A program made the translations under genes and the position numbers. Shown here piece after piece: positions 38,670 through 48,324 of a stretch of 64,000 nt of DNA. Each line of letters opens with the position of its first letter. The first letter of the stretch is position 1. Below the pieces are notes generated by a model that was not told where the DNA came from, did no database searches, and saw only the letters and a program-made list of their open reading frames with translations. Source of the stretch: Candidatus Hydrogenedentota bacterium (GTDB lineage Bacteria; Hydrogenedentota; Hydrogenedentia; Hydrogenedentales; CAITNO01); contig CAITNO010000074.1 in NCBI GenBank assembly GCA_903893795.1, positions 25,966 through 89,965 on the forward strand. The letters are read 5' to 3'.

Positions 38670-39659
38670 ATGCAGGAAATGATGGAGCTGATGGGGCAGG
38701 TCAACACGATTGCCAACGCCTACAAGCGGTCCCAAATCCTCTTCACCGCCCTCGACGGAAACGTTTTCACCCTCCTTGAACAGCCCGTCACCGCCTCTTT
38801 TGTCGCCGAAAAAACCGCTTGGGACTTGCGCGGCACCACCATGCTGCTCGACGGGCTCGTAGCCCTGCAGTTGGTGGCCAAGAAGGACGGCGCCTATCAA
38901 AACGGGAAAGCCGCCTCCGCCTGTCTCGTGCCCGGCGCCCCCGCGTGGCAGGGCGACATTCTGCGCCACACCCAGGCAAGCTGGCCCGCATGGGCCGAGC
39001 TTTCCCAGTGCGTGGCCACGGGAAACTGCAGCAACATCCGCGAGCATGAACTTTCCGGCGTGGCCCTCCGCAATTTCATTCTCGGCATGGACAATGTGGC
39101 CTCGTTCAGCGCGCCCGAAGTGCTGCGCAGTCTGGACCTCTCCCGCTACACCAATATGCTCGACCTGGCGGGCGGCCCGGCCACCTACTCGATTGCCTTT
39201 CTGAAGGCGCATCCGCAGATGCGTGCAACACTCTTTGACCGCGCTGCGGTCATCGCCCTTGCGCGGGAAAAGGTGGCGGCGGCCGGCCAGCAGGACCGCT
39301 TTTCCTACATCGCCGGCGACTGCCTGGCGGAGGCTTACGGAGGACCCTACGACATGGTCTTCCTGTCGAACATCATCCACAGCTTCAGTCCGCAGCAGAA
39401 CGTGGCCGTGTTCCGCAGGGCCTATGAGGCCCTGGCACCCGGCGGCTCCATCATCATAAAAGACTTTCTAGTGGAAAATGACCATTCCGGCCCGCCCTTC
39501 AGCCTCATCTTCTCGCTTCACATGCTGGTGCACACGCCGGGCGGGGGCACCTATTCCTTTGAAGAGGTGGGGGAGTGGACAGACCGGGCCGGATTCCTGC
39601 CCGGCCGCGCCCTCTCCGTCACCCAGCAGACGAGGCTTTGGATCGCCGACAAGGGATAA
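38670..39659 (+). CDS. SAM-dependent O-methyltransferase-like protein
   Basis: MLDLAGGPATYSIAFLKAHPQMRATLFDRAAVI; YDMVFLSNIIHSFSPQQNVAVFRRAYEALAPGGSIIIKDF; N-terminal dimerisation-like helical domain. Confidence 0.85.
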   Translation: MQEMMELMGQVNTIANAYKRSQILFTALDGNVFTLLEQPVTASFVAEKTAWDLRGTTMLLDGLVALQLVAKKDGAYQNGKAASACLVPGAPAWQGDILRHTQASWPAWAELSQCVATGNCSNIREHELSGVALRNFILGMDNVASFSAPEVLRSLDLSRYTNMLDLAGGPATYSIAFLKAHPQMRATLFDRAAVIALAREKVAAAGQQDRFSYIAGDCLAEAYGGPYDMVFLSNIIHSFSPQQNVAVFRRAYEALAPGGSIIIKDFLVENDHSGPPFSLIFSLHMLVHTPGGGTYSFEEVGEWTDRAGFLPGRALSVTQQTRLWIADKG

Positions 39660-39679
39660 ACAACCAGGAGGACCCTGAC

Positions 39680-40936
39680 ATGCCGAACGAAACCACACGC
39701 CGTGACTTCCTGCGCGCAGCCACCGTGGCCGGCGCCGCCACCGCCATGTCCATGAGCGCGTCCAGCTATGCCCGCGTTCTGGGCGCCAACGACCGGATCG
39801 GCGTCGGCATGATCGGCTGCGGCGACCGCGGCCGCGGCGCCCACATGCCCGGCCTGCACCGCTACGACAAAGCGCAGAACGCGCAGTTTACCGCGGTCTG
39901 CGACGTGTGGACCCCCGTCCGCGAGGAAGCCGCCAAGATGACCAAGGACTGGTACGGGGAGGAGGCCAAGAAGTACACCAGCTTCCGCGAACTGATCGCC
40001 GACAGGAATGTGGACGCGGTCATGATCGCCGCGCCCGACCACCTGCACACCGCCTGCCTCAGCGCCGCGGCGGAGGCCAAGAAGGACGCCTACTGCGAAA
40101 AGCCGCTGGCCCACAGCATGGCGGCGCTGACCTCCACCGTGGACGCGGTCAAGGCGAGCGGCATTGTGGTGCAGGTGGGCACGCAGCTCCGCAGCATGCC
40201 GACCATGGCAGGCGCGCGCGAACTCTACAAGACCGGCGTGCTGGGCAGGGTCGCCCGCATCGAGCAGCAGCGCAACGGCACCCGCCCCTTCTGGTACAGC
40301 AGGCTCAAGGACGCCAAAGCCGCGGACGTGGACTGGAAGGAGTTTCTGGGCTGGGTCCCCGACGAACCCTTCTCCTCCGACCGCTACAGCGGGTGGTACG
40401 GCTACCGCAGCTTTTGCAACGGGCTCATTCCCCAGTTCGGCAGCCACTACATCGACCTGGTCCACTACATCACCGGCGCGGGCTTCCCGCTGAACGCCGT
40501 GTCGCTGGGCGGCACCTTCACCTGGAAGGACGAGCACAACTTCGACGTGCAGGATCAGACGCAGTGCCTGTGGACCTATCCCGAGGGTTTCATGGTCACC
40601 TACTCCACCTATTTCGGCAACGGCAACGGCAGCACCTTCAAGATTTTCGGCGATCAGGCCACCATGGACCTGCTGGAATGGGAGCATCCGTTCATCACCG
40701 ACGAGGGGGCGGGCAAGCCCGACGGGCGCGTGAAGGACAAGAAAATGATCGAGGAGGTGCCCATGCCCGACCACATGCTGGACTGGATCCAGTGCGTCCG
40801 CACCCGCAAAACGCCCAACGCCTCCATCGACGCGGGGTACCAGCATGCCGTGGCTTGTCTCATGGGCGTCATGGCCTGCGACACCGGCAAACGCATGATT
40901 TACGACGCCGAAAAGCGCGAGATCCGCGAAGGCTGA
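39680..40936 (+). CDS. Gfo/Idh/MocA-family oxidoreductase with Tat signal
   Basis: TTRRDFLRAATVAGAATAMSM; RIGVGMIGCGDRGRGAHMPGL; YCEKPLAHSM. Confidence 0.92.
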   Translation: MPNETTRRDFLRAATVAGAATAMSMSASSYARVLGANDRIGVGMIGCGDRGRGAHMPGLHRYDKAQNAQFTAVCDVWTPVREEAAKMTKDWYGEEAKKYTSFRELIADRNVDAVMIAAPDHLHTACLSAAAEAKKDAYCEKPLAHSMAALTSTVDAVKASGIVVQVGTQLRSMPTMAGARELYKTGVLGRVARIEQQRNGTRPFWYSRLKDAKAADVDWKEFLGWVPDEPFSSDRYSGWYGYRSFCNGLIPQFGSHYIDLVHYITGAGFPLNAVSLGGTFTWKDEHNFDVQDQTQCLWTYPEGFMVTYSTYFGNGNGSTFKIFGDQATMDLLEWEHPFITDEGAGKPDGRVKDKKMIEEVPMPDHMLDWIQCVRTRKTPNASIDAGYQHAVACLMGVMACDTGKRMIYDAEKREIREG

Positions 40937-40991
40937 GCCCGAAATTCGGGACCGGCGTTCCCGCTTGTCACCGTTGAGAGTTTCCCCATGG

Positions 40992-41017
40992 CGCCCGCCC
41001 TCGTGGCGGGCGTTTTT
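40992..41017 (+). terminator. Rho-independent terminator after the oxidoreductase gene
   Basis: cgcccgcc-ctcgt-ggcgggcg followed by ttttt. Confidence 0.8.
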
Positions 41018-41107
41018 CTGCACGTTATTCCGCCAATCCCCAAGAGTTCCCTTCGTTTTTCACTGACAGAATGAAACAGGAAGCCTCGATGCGGTTGCAT
41101 CAAAAAG

Positions 41108-41140
41108 AAATCCCCCCGCGCTGTTCGCGCGGGGGGATTT
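41108..41140 (-). terminator. Rho-independent terminator of rny
   Basis: Perfect 14-bp stem aaatccccccgcgc-tgttc-gcgcggggggattt; minus-strand transcript ends ATTTCTTTTTG. Confidence 0.8.
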
Positions 41141-41162
41141 CGGCTTGCAAGACTGTTTTGGG

Positions 41163-42731
41163 TTACTTCGCGATTTCGACGGCGCGGGTCTCGCGCACGA
41201 CGGTCACACGGATCTGGCCGGGATAGGTCATCTCGGCTTCGACTTTGCGGGCGATGTCGTGGGAAAGCTGCAGGGCCTCGGCGTCGCTCACCCGGTCCGG
41301 CTGGACCACGATGCGCACTTCGCGGCCCGCCTGAATGGCGAAGGCCCGGTCCACGCCGGGAAAGTCGATGGCAATCTGCTCCAACTGCTCCAGGCGCTTG
41401 ATGTAGTTCTGCAGCATCTCGCTGCGCGCGCCGGGCCGCGACGCCGACATGGCGTCGGCCGCCTGCACGAGCACGGCCGTGAGCGTGTTCATGGGCATTT
41501 CGCCGTGGTGCGCGCCCACCGCATTGGCAATCGCCTCGGGCTCGCCGTAGCGTTTGCACAGGTCGTGGCCCAGCACGGCGTGGGAGCCCTCGACCTCGTG
41601 GGTGAGGGCCTTGCCCAAATCGTGGATGAGTCCGGCGCGCTTGGCCTCGTGGATGTTGCAGCCCAGTTCGGCGGCCATCAGGCCGGCGATGTGGCACACT
41701 TCCAGCGAGTGGCGCAGCACATTCTGGCCGTAGGAGGTGCGGTAACTCAGGCGGCCCAGCAGCTTGATGATTTCCGGGTGCAGCCCGTGCACGTCGGCCT
41801 CCATGCAGGCTTCCTCGCCGCGCTCTTTCATCGTCCGCGCCAGCTCCTCGGTCACCTTCTCGACCACTTCCTCGATGCGGGCCGGGTGGATGCGGCCGTC
41901 CTGGATCAGCCGTTCCAGCGTGATGCGGGCGGTTTCGCGGCGGACCGGGTCAAACCCGGACAGCACCACCGCCTCGGGCGTGTCGTCGATGATGACGTTC
42001 ACGCCGGTGGCGTTTTCCAGGGCGCGGATGTTGCGGCCTTCACGGCCGATGATGCGTCCCTTCATGTCGTCGCTGGGCAGGGCCACCACGGAGACTGTCG
42101 TTTCGGCGGTGTGGTCGGAGGCGCAGCGCTGGATGGCCTCGCCAACGATCCAGCGGGCCTTCTTGTCGGCGTTTTCGCGCAACTCGTCCTCGATGCGCTT
42201 GAGTTCGAGGGCGCAGTCGCGCTTGACCTCGTTTTCAAGACGGGCGAAGAGGTCCCTGCGGGCCTGTTCGGCCGTGAGTCCGGCAATGGCCTCCAGCTTG
42301 CTTGTCTGCTCGGCGATGAGGCCGTTCAGGCGCTCGCGCTCCTTTTCGTTGGCCTTTTCCTTGGCGACCAGGTTGCGCTCCTGGGTGGTCATTTCGGCCG
42401 TGGTCTTGTCAAGCGCCGCAGCGCGGGCGTCAAGGCCCTGTTCCTTGGTCACGAGGCGCTTTTCGACCTCGCCCATTTCACGGCGGGCTTCCCGCTTTTC
42501 CCCTTCCAGTTTTTCGCGCAGATTGATTTCGAGTTCTTTGGCGGCGTTCTTGCCGTCCCGGACGATTCCCGACGCGTTGCGTTCGGCCTCGCTGATGAGT
42601 TGGGCCGCCTCCCGTTTGGCCTTGCTGACGGCACTGTTGCCGCGGAATTGGGAAAGGACCATCGCAATGATAATCCCCACCACCAGCCCGCCCACAGCGG
42701 CGGCCACTGGAATGACTATGCTAATCGGCAT
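41163..42731 (-). CDS. rny: Ribonuclease Y
   Basis: N-terminal TM; coiled coil; KH motif MKGRIIGREGRNIRALENATGVNVIIDDTPE; HD domain GLIHDLGKALTHEVEGSHAVLGHDL. Confidence 0.96.
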   Translation of the reverse strand: MPISIVIPVAAAVGGLVVGIIIAMVLSQFRGNSAVSKAKREAAQLISEAERNASGIVRDGKNAAKELEINLREKLEGEKREARREMGEVEKRLVTKEQGLDARAAALDKTTAEMTTQERNLVAKEKANEKERERLNGLIAEQTSKLEAIAGLTAEQARRDLFARLENEVKRDCALELKRIEDELRENADKKARWIVGEAIQRCASDHTAETTVSVVALPSDDMKGRIIGREGRNIRALENATGVNVIIDDTPEAVVLSGFDPVRRETARITLERLIQDGRIHPARIEEVVEKVTEELARTMKERGEEACMEADVHGLHPEIIKLLGRLSYRTSYGQNVLRHSLEVCHIAGLMAAELGCNIHEAKRAGLIHDLGKALTHEVEGSHAVLGHDLCKRYGEPEAIANAVGAHHGEMPMNTLTAVLVQAADAMSASRPGARSEMLQNYIKRLEQLEQIAIDFPGVDRAFAIQAGREVRIVVQPDRVSDAEALQLSHDIARKVEAEMTYPGQIRVTVVRETRAVEIAK

Positions 42732-43596
42732 GCACCCTACCTCCTGGTTCCGTTAAGGAACACGTGGTTATGGTTCGTCGGGCAGGAGGAGCGCAGTCGG
42801 ACGGACGCAATCTAAATCAACCGTACAGTCGGTGCCTTTGGGGCACCCACATGGGCTTGCCAACATTTGCCGTCGCGTGTGTCATGGCGAGAATACCCGA
42901 ACCGCCCTCGGGGGCGCGTATATGCCTGTGGTCCGAATGACTGCCGACCTCAACCTACCGGAAGTTCCTATTATAAAAAGCCTTAGCGTTCTTCTGCCAT
43001 TATATGCAGGCCGGGTGGCATCTGTCAATGAATTAGAAACGACACATTTTACTAATATGCGCGCGACAGAGCATGGCGGGCAACAGGTTGCACAAGGTGA
43101 ACACTCTGCACTTCACGACCATCGCGTTTTAGCGAACAGGCGCGATCATTCGCAGGCCGATCTGACGGGACCGCCAAGAGAAGTGCCCGCACACTCGTAT
43201 TCTTAAGTATTAGGCGAGACCCTCCCAACTGCTATAAATACGCATTGAATGTTTTTGTTGACAAAGCCTACAGCCTCTGATAGGTTAATGGACGCATCAG
43301 GCAGTGGGTGATGTAACCGAACTTTCAGGGGTGACGCCCGCGCGCGGGAATTCTTGCCGCAGGGGAAACCAAGAGGCTGGCGGAGAGGGTACACTAACAT
43401 GAAAAAGGGAATGACGGCGGTTCTGCCACATGCGGGGGCGGTGCGGGAGGGTTCTCTTTGCGGGGACCTTGTGCCCGCACGGACACACTGTATAAAAGGC
43501 GAAAGTGTCCTGCAATTCACATCGGGATCGGACCGTGGAAGGATGCTAAACAGTGGCCTGACCCAGAATTGCCCAGGGGCAAAGGATATCTAACAG

Positions 43597-44208
43597 GTGA
43601 CTGTCCCCAATAATCCCAAAAAGGCGGGCCTTTCGGATGCTATTACGCAAATTGGTTGCCTCGGCGCGTTTATCTTCATGGCATTGGGTTTTCTTGTTAC
43701 AACGCTGTACTGCCTTGGCATGGCCGGCTACATAATCGTTGATGGATGGCGAAGCACGGGTTGGGAGTCGGCGCGCGGCACAGTGACGGAAGCCTTCGTA
43801 AGAACAAGTAAATCGCATGGCTCGGGCCGATACGGCGGCGGCGGGTCAACGACGGTGTTTTATGAACCCGTCGTCAGGTACACCTATGAAGTCGGGATGA
43901 AGCAGCACCACGGCAACCATATCTATCTTGTTTCGGGCGAAAACTCAGTGGACCGAAAATGGGCGTATGAGACGATAGATCGATACACGAAAGACAAGTC
44001 CGTTTCAGTCCATTACAACCCTGCGAAACCGGCAGAATCTGCCCTGGAAGTGGGCGTATCGTGGTTGCGAGTACGGCAGATGTGCAGCGGCGCACTGCTC
44101 TGGGGCGTGTGCAGCGCGATTTCGTTTTGGATATTGTATATGTTCATACTCTTTACACTTGAGAAACGAGGGAAACGTCCGCAATTGGATGTAGAGAAGA
44201 CTGGGTAA
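43597..44208 (+). CDS. DUF3592-like membrane protein
   Basis: Two TM segments flanking VFYEPVVRYTYEVGMKQHHG...VSVHYNPAKPAESALEVGVSW; GTG start. Confidence 0.65.
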   Translation: MTVPNNPKKAGLSDAITQIGCLGAFIFMALGFLVTTLYCLGMAGYIIVDGWRSTGWESARGTVTEAFVRTSKSHGSGRYGGGGSTTVFYEPVVRYTYEVGMKQHHGNHIYLVSGENSVDRKWAYETIDRYTKDKSVSVHYNPAKPAESALEVGVSWLRVRQMCSGALLWGVCSAISFWILYMFILFTLEKRGKRPQLDVEKTG

Positions 44209-44422
44209 GCAAGGCCTCTCGCAAAACGCCGCTATAAGCCAAAACCTCATACAAGAAGTACACGTAATAAAAACCGCCAGGAAAGCTAGGGCCGCATCCC
44301 CGAACAAGCATGAATCATGAATAATGCGCTTGTCGGAGCGGTGGAAATTGCGAATCCGCAATTACGAACGGGGCGCTGGAATGCCTTCGCGGGCAGGCCC
44401 GGGAGCGCGCGACTGTGGAGGA

Positions 44423-45130
44423 TCACGGGACTGCCGTTGACGGGTGTGGGGCAAACGCGGAAAGCCCTTTCAGCAGCGCAGTGACCGAGGGGGAGTCCCA
44501 CTTGGCCGAACCCTTGTGCTTGAGCACCACATCGCCCGAGGGGCTGAGGATGACGGTGACGGGGGTGCCGCCCTGATAGAGCGCGGGCAGGGCCTTTTTG
44601 TAGGAATAGAGCGGGAATCCGACGCCGTATTGCTTCGCCACAGCGGGCAGGTCGTCAAAGCCGGCAATGGCCACGGCCACGAAGGCCACATCGGACCTGG
44701 CCAGGGACTGGTGCAGTTTGTTGAGCCCGGCCAGTTCGGGCAGGCAGTTGATGCAGGCGGGACTCCAGAAATGGAGAAAGACGGTCTTTCCCTTGAGGCT
44801 TTCCAGGTCGAGGGGCGCGCCGTCCGCCTGTTCCAGCTTGAGGGAATAGTCGCCGGGGAGGCCGGAACCGGGGGCGATGGTTTTGAGCTGCTCCCGTTTC
44901 TTGGCCACCCAGTAGTCCTGCACGGGCTTGAGGTAGCTCAGCGCCACGAGGCCCGCCATCAGGAGGACGAGGCCAAGAACGGTTGCCAGGACGCCCGTGG
45001 CGCAGCCCCAGAGAAAGGGTTTGCGCCGGGAAGGGATAGAAGGGTGAAGGGGAAGGGGTGAAGGGTGAAGAGGGGCGGGAGGCATCTGGTCGGGACTCGA
45101 TGGGGACTGTGTTTCAGGGGACTCGGTCAT
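44423..45130 (-). CDS. Membrane-anchored TlpA/AhpC-like thioredoxin-fold protein
   Basis: LESLKGKTVFLHFWSPACINCLPELAGLNKLH (CxxC); PVTVILSPSGDVVLKHKG; GGAGGAA SD upstream. Confidence 0.85.
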   Translation of the reverse strand: MTESPETQSPSSPDQMPPAPLHPSPLPLHPSIPSRRKPFLWGCATGVLATVLGLVLLMAGLVALSYLKPVQDYWVAKKREQLKTIAPGSGLPGDYSLKLEQADGAPLDLESLKGKTVFLHFWSPACINCLPELAGLNKLHQSLARSDVAFVAVAIAGFDDLPAVAKQYGVGFPLYSYKKALPALYQGGTPVTVILSPSGDVVLKHKGSAKWDSPSVTALLKGLSAFAPHPSTAVP

Positions 45131-45168
45131 GGAATCGGTTCCTCCATTCATGCCGGAAAGACAATTGA

Positions 45169-45377
45169 ACATGGATATACAGGATGCACAGGATTAAGAA
45201 CGTGTTGCCGTTTGTGCCGCGCTTTCAGCGCTCCGAACGCCGGGTGGAAACTGTCCACTTGCCATGGCCACCGGTTTCTGTGTTCCATTCTGAATTCTGA
45301 ATTCTGGATTCTATATTCTTCTGCTGGGCCCAACGGCCGCAGCACGCTTTAATCCTGTGCATCCTGTTCATCCATGT
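45169..45377. repeat. 29-bp imperfect inverted repeat flanking a 151-bp spacer
   Basis: acatggatatacaggatgcacaggattaa (45169-45197) pairs with 45349-45377, 2 mismatches; spacer contains attctgaattctgaattctggattc. Confidence 0.85.
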
Positions 45378-45447
45378 AAAATTCTCTTATGCCTTGTTCC
45401 GTACTACTATGTCCAAAAATGTTCGCAGAACACGACGATTCCTGTCT

Positions 45448-45493
45448 GGGGCATACACCCCCGGCCCTTCGGGCCACCCCCCTCCAGGGGGGA
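45448..45493. repeat. Interspersed palindromic element, family B, copy 2
   Basis: ggggcatacacccccggcccttcgggccacccccctccaggggggatc; cf. 33656-33703. Confidence 0.8.
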
Positions 45494-45625
45494 TCAGAGG
45501 CAGCACGACTCCGAACCCTATTGGCTGCGGCTCTGCTGCTCCATAATATTCCGTGGTTCAGCTCTTTTCTATGCCTTGGATGCGGCTATCGGCTGTGCCA
45601 GGTTGTCTCATCCTGTCCATTCATG

Positions 45626-46963
45626 TCAAAGGGATTCTTCCTGTTCGGCGTCGCGGCGGTCCAGTTCGGCGAGATATTCCCGGATGCGGGTCTCGTGGCC
45701 CTGCTCCTTGGGGTGATAGTAGGTGCCCCGGGGCACGCCGTATTCCTGGGGCACGTATCCTCCCTCGTAGTCGTGGGCGTAGCGGTAGTCCTCCCCCCGG
45801 CCCAGGCGCTTGGCGCCCTTGTAATGGGTGTCCTGCAGGTGGGCGGGCACCTCGACGGTCTTCTTTTCGCGCACATCCTTGAGCGCGGCGTCGATGGCGA
45901 GGTAGGCGGCGTTGCTCTTGGGGGCGGAGGCGACGTAGGTGGCGGCCTGGGCGAGGATGATGCGCGCCTCGGGCATGCCGATGAACTCGCTGGCCTGGGC
46001 GGCGGCGGTGGCCAACACCAGGGCCATGGGGTCGGCGTTGCCCACGTCCTCGGAGGCCAGGATGCAGATGCGCCGGGCGATAAAGCGGGGCGTTTCGCCG
46101 GACTCGATCATGCGGGCCATCCAGTAGACGGCCGAATCGGGGTTGCTGCCGCGCATGCTTTTGATGAAGGCCGAGGCGGCGTCATAATGCTCGTCGCCCG
46201 AGCCGTCGTAATGGAGCATCTTGCGCTGAATCGACTCGGCGGCCACGTCGGCGGTGATGTGGATGCGGTCCGCCTCGGGCGGGGTGGTGAGCAGGGCGAT
46301 TTCGAGCGCGTTCAGCGCGCGCCGGGCGTCACCCTCGGCATAGCGGGCGATGTGGGCCAGCGCCTCCGGGTCGGCCGCCACCTCCAACTCGGGGAAGCCC
46401 CGTTCCGGGTGGGCCAGCGCCCGCTCCATCAGGGTGACCAGCGCGCCATCGTCCAAACGGCGGAATTCAAATATTTGCGAGCGCGACAGCAGCGGCGCCA
46501 CCACGGAGAAGAAGGGGTTTTCCGTGGTCGCGCCGATAAGCGTGATTTTTCCATTTTCCACGTCCGGCAGCAGCGCGTCCTGCTGGGCCCGGTTGAAGCG
46601 GTGGATTTCGTCCACAAAGACAATAGTCTTGCGGCTGTCATGGATGCGCCGTTCATGGGCGGCGGCGATGAGTTCGCGCAGGTCCTTGACCCCGGCGGTG
46701 ACGGCGTTGAGCGGGGCGAAGACCGAACTGGTGCGCATGGCGATAAGCCGGGCGAGGGCGGTTTTCCCCGAACCGGGCGGGCCGTAGAGGATCAGCGAGG
46801 TGACCCGGTCGGCCTCGATAGCCCGGCGGAGAATCTTGCCCGGACCCAGGATATGCTCCTGGCCGACGATGTCGTCCAGCGTGCGCGGCGCCACGCGCCG
46901 GGCCAGCGGCGCCTCGCGGCGGATGCGGTCGGCGGCGGCATGTTCAAAGAGATTGTCCGTCAT
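45626..46963 (-). CDS. rarA: Replication-associated recombination AAA+ ATPase RarA/MgsA
   Basis: LARRVAPRTLDDIVGQEHILGPGKILRRAIEADRVTSLILYGPPGSGKTALARLIA; FVDEIHRFNRAQQDALLPDVE; GATTENPFFSV. Confidence 0.93.
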   Translation of the reverse strand: MTDNLFEHAAADRIRREAPLARRVAPRTLDDIVGQEHILGPGKILRRAIEADRVTSLILYGPPGSGKTALARLIAMRTSSVFAPLNAVTAGVKDLRELIAAAHERRIHDSRKTIVFVDEIHRFNRAQQDALLPDVENGKITLIGATTENPFFSVVAPLLSRSQIFEFRRLDDGALVTLMERALAHPERGFPELEVAADPEALAHIARYAEGDARRALNALEIALLTTPPEADRIHITADVAAESIQRKMLHYDGSGDEHYDAASAFIKSMRGSNPDSAVYWMARMIESGETPRFIARRICILASEDVGNADPMALVLATAAAQASEFIGMPEARIILAQAATYVASAPKSNAAYLAIDAALKDVREKKTVEVPAHLQDTHYKGAKRLGRGEDYRYAHDYEGGYVPQEYGVPRGTYYHPKEQGHETRIREYLAELDRRDAEQEESL

Positions 46964-47194
46964 GGGGAGGATTGTAGTCGCGCAGGGTTCGGCGCGGCAA
47001 GGTAAAGATGGGACGGAGGGGGTCAGCGGCGAAACGGGTAATGGGGCGGGCATCAGGGGGGCGGCCAATCGGGAGAGACCCTGTGCCCGGGAAAGGGCGC
47101 CCGCTGCGTTGCCTCGGATGCCCTGAAATGGCCATCGGCAGGGCACTCTCCCGCCGATTTTTTCCCCGCACGGCCGATGGAGTACAATCGGCCC

Positions 47195-48163
47195 ATGCAG
47201 GTAGTCTTCGTCATACCGGTCTTCAACGAGCAGGAAACCATCGCGCCGCTTGCCGAGGGCATCATCGCGCAGATGGGCGCGCGTTCGCACCGCATCATCT
47301 TTGTGAATGACGGCAGCACCGACGACTCGTGGGCGCGCATTGTCAAACTGCGCGAGAAGCACCCCAACATCGACGCCATACGGCTGCGCCGCAATTTCGG
47401 CAAGACCATCGCGCTCACCGTGGGTTTTGCCCACGCCCAGGGCGGCATCATCGTCACGATGGACGCCGACCTGCAGGATGATCCCCGCGAGATCCCGCGC
47501 ATGCTGGTCCCCATCGAGGAGGGCGGCTACGACGTGGTCTGCGGCTGGAAACACCGGCGCCACGACCCCTGGCACAAGACCATTCCGTCGCGCATCTACA
47601 ACGCCTGGATCGCGCGCACCTTCAAGCTGCCGATCCACGATGTGAACACCGGTTTCAAGGCCATGCGCAACACGGCCGTGTGCGGCATGCCTCTCTACGG
47701 CGACATGCACCGGCTTATCCCCGTCTTTGCGGCGAGCCTCGGGTTCCGCGTCACCGAGATCCCCGTGGCGCACCAGCCCCGGCGTTTCGGCAAGTCCAAA
47801 TACGGCTTTGACCGCTTTGGACGGGGCGCGCTGGACACCATCACCGCGGCCTTTCTGACCAAGTACGGCGACGCGCCGGGACAGTATTTCGGCCGCATGA
47901 TTCTCTTTTGCGGGGCCATGATTGTGGCCGTGCTGCTTGCGGCCGTGGTCGCCTCCCTGCTCGTTACCTTCTTCCTCAGCAGCGCCAACTACGGCGAACA
48001 GCTCGCCATGACCGCCATCATTCTGCTCATGATGCTCATGAGCCTCGTCATCGTCTGCGTCGGCACTGTCGGCGTTGGTCTCGGCTTTGTCGCCGAACTG
48101 CTCCTGCGCCGCACCCCCGCCCCCGACCCCAACCGCTACATCGCCGAAAAGCACGTCGGGTAG
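47195..48163 (+). CDS. Family 2 glycosyltransferase (DPM/ArnC-like)
   Basis: MQVVFVIPVFNEQETIAPL; VNDGSTDDSW; VTMDADLQDDPREIPRML; VAHQPRRFGKSKYGFDRFGRGALD; C-terminal TMs. Confidence 0.92.
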   Translation: MQVVFVIPVFNEQETIAPLAEGIIAQMGARSHRIIFVNDGSTDDSWARIVKLREKHPNIDAIRLRRNFGKTIALTVGFAHAQGGIIVTMDADLQDDPREIPRMLVPIEEGGYDVVCGWKHRRHDPWHKTIPSRIYNAWIARTFKLPIHDVNTGFKAMRNTAVCGMPLYGDMHRLIPVFAASLGFRVTEIPVAHQPRRFGKSKYGFDRFGRGALDTITAAFLTKYGDAPGQYFGRMILFCGAMIVAVLLAAVVASLLVTFFLSSANYGEQLAMTAIILLMMLMSLVIVCVGTVGVGLGFVAELLLRRTPAPDPNRYIAEKHVG

Positions 48164-48324
48164 GCAACCCCCTTGCAGTCACTTTGGCGGGTAGGTGTAT
48201 TCTTTTTCGACGGCGGCCACCCTGCCGCGGCACTTGCTCCCACGACCGAAGACAGATCCCTTGTCGGAAGCCGTGCTTTCGCATCCGAGGCGACGGCGAG
48301 GAAAAGGGTAGACGCCAAGGATAA

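Noticed and set aside
42760-43590. Possible ncRNA or small genes in the gap after rny
   Set aside because: Short ORFs lack RBS/conservation signs and no clear structure beyond isolated promoter-like boxes could be supported.
46964-48154. N-terminal extension of the 842-aa minus-strand ORF (45626-48154)
   Set aside because: Antisense to the clear family 2 glycosyltransferase; RarA begins at MTDNLFEHAAADRIRREAP (46963).
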